Shown: in pieces, positions 57,916 through 64,000 of the stretch
Numbering within the stretch: position 1 is the first letter of the stretch
Layout: each line of letters begins with the position of its first letter
Notes under the pieces: model-generated
What the model was told of the DNA's origin: nothing
The model's database searches: none
Seen by the model: only the letters and a program-made list of their open reading frames with translations
Program-made: the position numbers and the translations under genes
Assembly (NCBI GenBank): GCA_963726125.1
Contig: CAVSBG010000020.1
Span: 1 to 64,000, forward strand
DNA from: JAMXLO01 sp963726125
Lineage (GTDB): Bacteria; Pseudomonadota; Alphaproteobacteria; Acetobacterales; Acetobacteraceae
Length of the DNA: 64,000 nt
Direction: 5' to 3'

Positions 57916-58497
57916 CTAACATTGTCGCTTCTGCTGACCGGTCCATCGTTCGACCAGGCCAGCATCCAAACCAAACAGATCCAGCACCCGGCCCACCGTG
58001 TGGTCCACGATGTCGGCCACGGATGTCGGCTGCGTATAGAATGCGGGTACGGGCGGGAATACGATCGCACCATTTTCTGTGGCAGCCAACATGCTACGGA
58101 TGTGCCCCGCATGGAGCGGTGTTTCGCGGAACACCAACACAAGCCGGCGTCGCTCCTTCAGACAGACATCCGCGGCTCGCGTCAGGAGGCCGTCCGTCGT
58201 GGAATGAGCGATTTCAGCCAGGCTGTGCACCGAGCAGGGTGCGACCACCATCCCGATAGTGGTGAAGCTTCCAGACGCGATGGCAGCGCCGATGTCGGCG
58301 TCAGGATATGTGTGATCCGCCATGCTCCGGAGTTCGCGCATGGTCATATCGGTCTCGTAACTCAGAGTACGTTCGCCTGCCTTGGTGACAACCAGATGGG
58401 TCTCAATCTGCAGTGCACGCGCCACTTGCAACAATCTGATGCCATAAACGACGCCGGTCGCGCCGCTGATCCCAATTATGAGCCTTGGGCGCTGCAT
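57916..58497 (-). CDS. UbiX-family flavin prenyltransferase
   Basis: The 193-aa protein attaches a dimethylallyl group to reduced FMN to make the cofactor of UbiD enzymes. Motifs are RPRLIIGISGATGVVYGIRL, the flavin-binding ASGSFTTIGMVVAPCSV and RRRLVLVFRETPLHAGHIRS. ATG 58497 gives the canonical N terminus, although the frame is open further upstream. It is the first gene of the decarboxylase operon (UbiX, UbiD, flavin protein, UbiD, BsdD-like). Confidence 0.92.
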   Translation of the reverse strand: MQRPRLIIGISGATGVVYGIRLLQVARALQIETHLVVTKAGERTLSYETDMTMRELRSMADHTYPDADIGAAIASGSFTTIGMVVAPCSVHSLAEIAHSTTDGLLTRAADVCLKERRRLVLVFRETPLHAGHIRSMLAATENGAIVFPPVPAFYTQPTSVADIVDHTVGRVLDLFGLDAGLVERWTGQQKRQC

Positions 58498-58990
58498 GAC
58501 TGACTGATTGCCTTGAGGTTGGGAACAGTGGGCACGGCTACTGCGCATCGGAAGCCCTACGAGTATATCTTCCGGTACAGTCTTCGCAAGCGAGCCGCAA
58601 CTGGTACTACCTGAAGGGCGCACGTGTCCGAGTGCGCCAGTGCCCTGATCGGCAATCACCCAACCCGTCCCGAATCCTGAGCCGAGGACAGGGATTGCGA
58701 GGTGGAGTTGAATGCCGCTCATGACACAGAAGAGCATCCGCCCCGCGATGACGGCAAAACAAACTTCTGGCACCTTACTTTTTGCGCCTATGGGCTTTAA
58801 CAAAGATCCGGCGAGTGCCCACGCTTGCCTGTCCGAATCCGTCATGGGTCGGGAACCGTATCCGACAAGGAGATCCGGCGCAGGTCGATATTTGAACCAC
58901 CTGGCTTGACCTGCCGCAATCGCCGGATGGCAGTCATCAAACAATGCATGCTTGTTGTGCCCGATCCCGGATGATCAGGAGCACACCCCA
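58498..58990. other. Divergent intergenic region before ubiX and EamA genes
   Basis: About 490 bp. The ubiX frame stays open on the minus strand to 58944, but that part has no recognisable domain and UbiX is complete without it. The region most likely contains promoters for both directions; no operator or riboswitch could be identified. Confidence 0.4.
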
Positions 58991-59911
58991 ATGCCGCCAC
59001 GACCACCAAGCATGAACGGCCTCGCCTGGGCGTTGCTGCTCATGTTGTCCGTCCTGTGGGGGGCCACCTTCTTCTTCTGGAAGGTGCTCGTCGCACACCT
59101 TCCGCCGTTCACCGTCGTGTTCGGTCGTGTCGCCATCGCCGCCCTGGTGCTGAACGCCGTGTTGCTGCTGCGGGGCGAGGCTCTGCCATTCACCCGCGCC
59201 GCATGGCGCCGCTTCAGCATCATGGCAGCGCTCAATAACGCGGTCCCGTTCGCGCTGATTGCCTACGGCGAAACCGCAATCGCCAGCGGCCTTGCATCGA
59301 TCCTGAATGCGACAACACCGCTGTTCACCGTGCTGGTCGCGCACGCACTCACCGAGGACGAGAAGCTGACGCCGCCCCGCGTGTTTGGCATGGGCGTTGG
59401 CTTCCTCGGTGTCGTGATCCTGGTCGGACCCGACATCCTGTCAGATGGTCTCAGCGCCAACCTTCTCGCCGAGACGGCGTGTCTCCTGGCCTCGATCTCC
59501 TACGCATTTGCCGGCGTCTATGGCCGACGCTTCGGCGGCTTGTCCGCGCTCACCGCCGCAACCGGCCAGCTTACCGCCGCCGCACTGCTGATGCTGCCGC
59601 TGGTGCTGATCGTAGATCAGCCATGGCTGCTGCCGGCGCCCCCCAACACCGTCTGGCTCTCGTTGCTGGCGACCGCCGTGCTGTGCACCGCCGCCGGCTA
59701 TCCGATCTACTTTCGCCTGCTCGCGCTGGCAGGTGCCACCAACCTCCTTCTGGTGACATTCCTGTTGCCGATCACCTCTTTGCTGCTCGGCGCCACGCTG
59801 CTCAGCGAAGCCGTCACGCCACAGGCGCTGTGCGGCATGGCCGTCATCGGGTTAGGCCTCGCGGCGATCGATGGGCGGCTGTTCCCGCGCCTGGCGTTGC
59901 GCAACGGCTGA
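58991..59911 (+). CDS. EamA/DMT-superfamily transporter
   Basis: The 306-aa drug/metabolite transporter has ten predicted helices in two EamA repeats, starting GLAWALLLMLSVLWGATFFF and including the conserved AIASGLASILNATTPLFTVL of the first repeat and LLLVTFLLPITSLLLGATLL of the second. Substrates of this group are amino acids, sugars or metabolites and cannot be predicted. ATG 58991 has AGGAG nine bases upstream. It precedes an SDR gene by 40 bp, likely as one transcript. Confidence 0.9.
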   Translation: MPPRPPSMNGLAWALLLMLSVLWGATFFFWKVLVAHLPPFTVVFGRVAIAALVLNAVLLLRGEALPFTRAAWRRFSIMAALNNAVPFALIAYGETAIASGLASILNATTPLFTVLVAHALTEDEKLTPPRVFGMGVGFLGVVILVGPDILSDGLSANLLAETACLLASISYAFAGVYGRRFGGLSALTAATGQLTAAALLMLPLVLIVDQPWLLPAPPNTVWLSLLATAVLCTAAGYPIYFRLLALAGATNLLLVTFLLPITSLLLGATLLSEAVTPQALCGMAVIGLGLAAIDGRLFPRLALRNG

Positions 59912-59951
59912 CCGCGCGCGACAGTCGCCCTCCAACAGGAGGGACCCAATC

Positions 59952-60776
59952 ATGGCAGGCGACAAGCAGATCGCGATCGTGACAGGCGCGGCCAGCGGCA
60001 TCGGCCGCGCAATGACCCTTGGCCTGCTCGGCGCCGGTGTCGATGTGGCGGCGGTGGATCGCAATGAGACCGCGCTTGCCGCGCTCGCCGCTACCGTGCA
60101 CGACAAGCCGGCCGCGCTGCAGACCATCCCGGCCGATCTGGCGCGCCCGGAATCCTTCGATGCGATCGTGTCCGCCGTGCTGAGCCGAAGCGGCCGCATC
60201 GACATCCTGGTGAACAACGCGGGCATCGGGCAGGCATCGATCAAGGCGGACCAGCGGCGCAATCCGCTGCGCTTCTGGGAGACCACGCCGGAGCAGTGGC
60301 AGCGCTTCCTCAGCGTCAATGCCACTGCCCCGATCCAGATGTCGCGCGCCGTCGTCCCGCACATGCTGCAAGCCGGCAAGGGGCGCGTGATCACCGTCAC
60401 CACCAGCCTCGGCACGATGGTGCGCGGCGGCTACCTGCTGTACGGCGCCAGCAAGGCCGCGGCCGAGGCAGCGATGGCCGTGCTGGCGGCCGACCTGGAG
60501 GGCACCGGCGTCAGTTGCAACGTGCTGGTTCCTGGCGGTGTCACCAACACGCCGCTGGTCGGTGAGGGCGCCGGTGATCCCGCCAATATGCTGCAGCCCG
60601 AGATCATGGTGCCGCCGCTGCTGTGGCTGATCTCCGACGCGGCGGCGGGCGTGACGGCGCGGCGCTTCGTTGCGATGGATTGGGATGCGTCATTGCCGGC
60701 CACGCAAGCGGCGGAGAAGGCAGGTGTGCCGATTGCCTGGCTGGGGATCGCGCGGATGCCGGTGGAGCCGGGTTAA
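59952..60776 (+). CDS. Short-chain dehydrogenase/reductase (SDR)
   Basis: The 274-aa classical SDR has the cofactor-binding AIVTGAASGIGRAMTLGLLG, the NNAG motif (ILVNNAGIGQASI), a catalytic serine in TVTTSLGTM and YxxxK in YLLYGASKAAAEAAMAVLAA. The Asp in AAVDRNE after the second strand suggests NAD preference. The start at ATG 59952 has AGGAGGG eleven bases upstream. Substrate unknown; the gene is downstream of an EamA transporter. Confidence 0.92.
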   Translation: MAGDKQIAIVTGAASGIGRAMTLGLLGAGVDVAAVDRNETALAALAATVHDKPAALQTIPADLARPESFDAIVSAVLSRSGRIDILVNNAGIGQASIKADQRRNPLRFWETTPEQWQRFLSVNATAPIQMSRAVVPHMLQAGKGRVITVTTSLGTMVRGGYLLYGASKAAAEAAMAVLAADLEGTGVSCNVLVPGGVTNTPLVGEGAGDPANMLQPEIMVPPLLWLISDAAAGVTARRFVAMDWDASLPATQAAEKAGVPIAWLGIARMPVEPG

Positions 60777-60827
60777 GCTCGCCACTCCGCTATCATCCGC
60801 CCTACTCGTCGTCTGATTTCCCCACCG

Positions 60828-61218
60828 TCAGGCGCTGGGCAGCAATGCCGCCGAGTAGCCGCGCCGCTGCATCGTGTTCAGCCGCAACTCGATCGGCGTC
60901 CCCAGCCAAAGCGCATAGACCGAGTGGTCATCGACCATGTCGTCCGTCAACGGATGCACCAGGATATCCAGCCCCTGCCGATTGAGCATCAACCAAGGGA
61001 CCACAGTCGCGAACTCAGGAGTTCTTGAAGATGACCTGGTACTGTGAAACCGGATGCGGACCGATCGGTTCGTCATGCAAGCGGCCTATTTGGATGGGAA
61101 ATCTCGCGGCAAGTTCCTCGCGCAGCCGGGTGGCGGCTGGCAGTGTCTCCGCATCGTAATAGACGTGGACATGATAGCCGTGGACGGCAGGCGAACCGGC
61201 CGATGTGCTGTCGGACAT
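60828..61218 (-). CDS. DOPA 4,5-dioxygenase-like protein (one frameshift as sequenced)
   Basis: The protein of about 129 aa, after removal of one extra A near 61024, has GYHVHVYYDAETLPAATRLR, LHDEPIGPHPVSQYQVIFK and FATVVPWLMLNRQGLDILVH, the full pattern of the DOPA-dioxygenase family (PF08883) with its metal-binding histidines. As sequenced, the first half ends at a TGA after IFKNS. ATG 61218 follows GGAGG. Bacterial members have poorly known roles, some cleaving catechol-type rings. It converges with the SDR gene. Confidence 0.82.
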
Positions 61219-61336
61219 GACTGATCCTCCCATTTCGATTTTGCTGGACTGTCGCAGACCCGCGAGCGCGAGACAACGGTGATCGTTCAGCGTGGCAGAG
61301 GGCCAATCCATGAATGCGGGTCGTTGTCCCGGCGCA

Positions 61337-61951
61337 TCAGGGATCCGCGTCGAACCGCAAGCACGCCTTCAACAACTGTGCGAATGCCCTCGCGCGGTGG
61401 CTGACTGTGTGCTTGTCGGCCGCATCCAGTTCGCCGAACGTTGCGACACTGCCAGCCGGAACGAACATCGGATCATAGCCGAAGCCCTTGTCGCCGCGCG
61501 GCGGCCAGGTGGCCACACCGTCGATGCGCCCGACGAAGGTCTCGGTGTGATCGTCTGGCCACGCTACGCACAGGGCTGCAACGAACCACGCGCGGCGATC
61601 CGCGGCGTTGGCCATCTCGCGATTCACGCGCGCCATTGCGGCGGCGAAATCCTTCCCCGAGCCAGCCCAGCGCGCCGAATAGACCCCCGGTGTGCCACCC
61701 AGCGCGGCGACGCAAAAGCCGGAATCGTCGGCGAGCGCCGGCAGCCCGCTAGCCCGTGCCGCGGCCAGTGCCTTGATCCGCGCATTACCGACGAAGTCGG
61801 TCGCGGTCTCCTCGGGTTCCGGCAATCCGAGCGCACCTGCCGAGATCACCGTGACTTCGTGCGGCTGCAGCAGATCGGCGAGTTCGGCCAGCTTGCCGGG
61901 ATTGTGACTGGCCAGGACCAGCTTCGCGCCCGGCTGGAGTTTGCGCGCCAT
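61337..61951 (-). CDS. rdgB: Non-canonical purine NTP pyrophosphatase (RdgB/HAM1)
   Basis: The 204-aa enzyme hydrolyses dITP/XTP to the monophosphates. It begins KLVLASHNPGKLAELADLL and includes ETATDFVGNARIKALAAARA, ALADDSGFCVAALGGTPGVY and GDKGFGYDPMFVP, with SHRARAFAQL at the end. The ATG at 61951 shares one base with the rph stop (TAATG), a tight coupling typical of the rph-rdgB pair. Confidence 0.95.
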   Translation of the reverse strand: MARKLQPGAKLVLASHNPGKLAELADLLQPHEVTVISAGALGLPEPEETATDFVGNARIKALAAARASGLPALADDSGFCVAALGGTPGVYSARWAGSGKDFAAAMARVNREMANAADRRAWFVAALCVAWPDDHTETFVGRIDGVATWPPRGDKGFGYDPMFVPAGSVATFGELDAADKHTVSHRARAFAQLLKACLRFDADP

Positions 61952-62671
61952 TACGCGGCAGCGATGGCCTGGCGCTGTGCCTCGAACAGCGCCGCGACGC
62001 CCTGACGGGCAAAGCCCAGCATGCCGAGGAACTGCGCCTCGCTGAACGCGCTCTTCTCAGCGGTGCCCTGGATCTCCACGATGCCGCCGCTGTCAGTCAG
62101 CACGAAGTTGGCGTCGGCGTCGGCTCCCGAGTCCTCGGCGTAATCCAGATCCAGCACCGGCTCGCCGCTGGAGATGCCACACGACACCGCGGCAACCTGA
62201 CCGATCAGCGGGACAGTCTTGATCACGTTCATCTTCTGCATGTGGCGGAAGGCCAGAACTCAGTGCGACCCAGGCGCCGGTGATGGCGGCGCAGCGGGTG
62301 CCGCCGTCGGCGTTCAGCACGTCGCAGTCGAGCGTGATGCTGACCTCGCCCATCAGGGTGCGATCCACCACGGCGCGAAGGGCGCGGCCAATCAGGCGCT
62401 GGATTTCCTGGGTACGGCCGGATTGCTTGCCGCGAGCCGCCTCACGGTCGCCGCGCGTATGAGTGGCCCGTGGCAGCATGCCGTACTCGGCGGTGACCCA
62501 CCCCAGGCCGGAATTGCGCAGGAAAGGCGGCACGCGGCCTTCGACACTGGCGGCGCAGAGCACCTCCGTGTTGCCCATGCGGATCAGGCACGAGCCTTCG
62601 GCATGGCGGGCGAAGCCGGTTGTGAGCGAGACGGGACGCAGTTCAGTTTGGGTGCGGCCGGATGGGCGCAT
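61951..62671 (-). CDS. rph: Ribonuclease PH (one frameshift as sequenced)
   Basis: The 239-aa phosphorolytic 3'-5' exoribonuclease trims tRNA 3' ends. Motifs are MRPSGRTQTELRPVSLTTGF, the RNase PH core EYGMLPRATHTRGDREAARG, SGRTQEIQRLIGRALRAVVD and, after the break, MQKMNVIKTVPLIGQVAAVS with YAEDSGADADANFVLTDSG. One extra G near 62252 breaks the frame between ALSS and AFRHMQKM. Start ATG 62671. It is coupled to rdgB and diverges from the ABC transporter gene. Confidence 0.93.
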
Positions 62672-62791
62672 GAGGCAGGCTCCTGAGCGAGGGGCGCGGA
62701 CCATACAGGCGAGCCGCTTCCGCTGCCATCCGCCTGTTCCGGGGCGGCGGGTTCGTGTAGGGATGCGAACAATCGGTGAGGGGGGTTTGGC

Positions 62792-63967
62792 GTGAGAACA
62801 CAGCTGCTGGCGGTCGCCGCCATCCTGGGTCTGCTGGCCATGCCAGCAGTGGCGGACGAGCCCGTGAAGATCGGCCTCGTCACCACGCTGAGCGGACCAG
62901 CCGGCGTGATCGGCAAGCACATGAAGGACGCGGCCGACCTGGCGCTGGAGATGCTGGGCGGCAAGATCGGCGGTAAGCCCGCGGTCATCGTGTATGGCGA
63001 CGACCAGTTCAAGCCGGACGTCGGGCGGCAGGTCGCGGAGGAGATGCTGAAGCGCGACAAGGTCGATTTCATGACCGGCTTCATCTGGTCGAATGTGCTG
63101 CTGGCGTCGTACCAGCCGGTGATCAAATCGGGCGTCATCTTTGTCGGCGCCAACGCGGGACCGCATGAGATGGCGGGGGCGATGTGCGCGCCGAACTACT
63201 TCTCGGCGTCGTGGCAGAATGACGAAACCCCCGAGGCGATGGGCCAGTTCATGACCAGCAAGGACATGCAGGACGTGTATCTGATCGCGCCGGACTATGC
63301 CGCGGGCAAGGACATGGTCGCGGGCTTCAAGCGGTTCTTCAAAGGCAAGGTCGCGGCGGAAGTTTATACCAAGCCGGGGCAGGCAGATTACCAGGTGGAG
63401 ATCAGCCAGATCCGGGCGGCTAACCCGAAGGCGCTGTTCATCTTCCTGCCAGGCGGCATGGGGATCCAGTTCGTCAAGCAATACGCTCAGTCCGGGTTGC
63501 GCGGACAGATCCCGCTGTACTCCGCGTTCACGGTGGACGAGACGACGCTGCCGGCCATCGGCGATGCCGCTGCGGGGAACTTCGAGGTGAGCTTCTGGTC
63601 GCCTGATCTGGACAATGCGCGGAACAAGGCCTTCGTCGCGGCGTTCCGCAAGAAATTTGGATACATGCCGAGCTATTACGCTGCGCAGCAATTCGATGCG
63701 ATCAACATGATAGACGACGCGGTCGCGTCAGTGCACGGCAACCTGGCGGATAAGAAGGCGATGGTAGCGCGGATGGAACAGGCTGCGTTCCCATCGGTGC
63801 GTGGCAAGTTCAGTTACAACAGCAACCATTTTCCGATCGAGAACTTCTACCTCCTGAAGATAGAGCCGGACGCGGACGGACAATTCGTGCGCAAGATCCA
63901 GTCGACGATCTTCACCGACCACAAGGACGCCTACTACACCGAGTGCCATATGCAGCCGCTGCAGTGA
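62792..63967 (+). CDS. ABC transporter substrate-binding protein (LivK-like, periplasmic)
   Basis: The 391-aa periplasmic binding protein has a signal peptide (LLAVAAILGLLAMPAVA) ending before DEPVKIGLVTTLSGPAGVIG, the typical start of the branched-chain amino acid/aromatic-acid group. PVIKSGVIFVGANAGPHEMA and AQQFDAINMIDDAVA follow the two-lobe fold. Members bind amino acids, urea or aromatic acids; the ligand is not inferable. GTG 62792 has a GAGGGGGG nine bases upstream. Permease and ATPase genes, if any, lie beyond the window. Confidence 0.88.
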   Translation: MRTQLLAVAAILGLLAMPAVADEPVKIGLVTTLSGPAGVIGKHMKDAADLALEMLGGKIGGKPAVIVYGDDQFKPDVGRQVAEEMLKRDKVDFMTGFIWSNVLLASYQPVIKSGVIFVGANAGPHEMAGAMCAPNYFSASWQNDETPEAMGQFMTSKDMQDVYLIAPDYAAGKDMVAGFKRFFKGKVAAEVYTKPGQADYQVEISQIRAANPKALFIFLPGGMGIQFVKQYAQSGLRGQIPLYSAFTVDETTLPAIGDAAAGNFEVSFWSPDLDNARNKAFVAAFRKKFGYMPSYYAAQQFDAINMIDDAVASVHGNLADKKAMVARMEQAAFPSVRGKFSYNSNHFPIENFYLLKIEPDADGQFVRKIQSTIFTDHKDAYYTECHMQPLQ

Positions 63968-64000
63968 TCACGACTGGGGCAAGCACAGGCAAAGCCACTC

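Noticed and set aside
58498..58944. N-terminal extension of UbiX
   Set aside because: The frame is open, but UbiX is complete from 58497 and the extension has no recognisable domain.
62672..63691. Minus-strand frame running on upstream of rph
   Set aside because: It is antisense to the intact ABC substrate-binding gene with a signal peptide; RNase PH starts at 62671.

Overview
The window is high-GC chromosomal DNA of an alphaproteobacterium, most likely from the Acetobacteraceae/Rhodospirillales side. This is an inference from the archaeal-type (class I) lysyl-tRNA synthetase, the rimP-nusA-ylxR-infB-rbfA operon, tRNA-Trp next to secE-nusG, GC-rich codon use, and REP-like palindromes built on ATGGCCGGG. 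No phage, transposase, CRISPR array or rRNA was seen.

Layout. (1) 1-3770: repeat-rich DNA with a lineage-specific hypothetical gene, a phosphofructokinase preceded by a possible coupled leader ORF, and a tandem repeat array. (2) 3771-5078: a flavin-dependent monooxygenase. (3) 5271-30633: a large exopolysaccharide locus of the XrtA (EpsH exosortase, PEP-CTERM) type. A leftward operon carries a sugar-phosphate transferase, the histidine kinase PrsK, the sigma-54 activator PrsR, the TPR protein PrsT and a glycosyltransferase. A rightward operon carries a Wza-like exporter, a chain-length regulator, a tyrosine autokinase, an outer-membrane barrel, an ATPase, a deacetylase, FemAB, a glycosyltransferase, exosortase A, a second glycosyltransferase and a GNAT-fold enzyme. 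A sulfotransferase and a flippase lie at the left edge, and a tRNA-Val sits between the two divergent operons. (4) 30654-37958: translation and transcription core (rbfA, infB, ylxR, nusA, rimP, nusG, secE) with tRNA-Trp and tRNA-Gly. (5) 37959-40061: sparse DNA with an HEXXH/Asn-repeat protein and an internally deleted copy of the hypothetical gene at 1016. (6) 40062-48583: pyruvate kinase-like protein, exonuclease III, a membrane protein, RmuC, an MprF-like protein with a shortened synthase half, class I LysRS and two tiny lipoproteins. (7) 49016-53835: DinG-like helicase, TerB-like protein and a PhoR-like kinase. (8) 54168-58497: a UbiX/UbiD hydroxyarylate decarboxylase cluster. (9) 58991-63967: EamA transporter, SDR, DOPA-dioxygenase-like protein, rdgB, rph and an ABC substrate-binding protein.

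How it fits together. The EPS locus reads as one pathway: priming (15511-16918), sugar addition (three glycosyltransferases), flipping, chain-length control and export, modification (deacetylase, sulfotransferase, FemAB/GNAT), exosortase processing, and control by PrsK/PrsR.

A major caveat is that about 30 single-base frame changes fall in 11.6-21.05 kb, and seven more lie in otherwise intact genes, including the essential lysyl-tRNA synthetase. In every case the protein continues in another frame with conserved motifs. Assembly or base-calling error is therefore the leading explanation over pseudogenization, and spans are given for the whole gene rather than for fragments.
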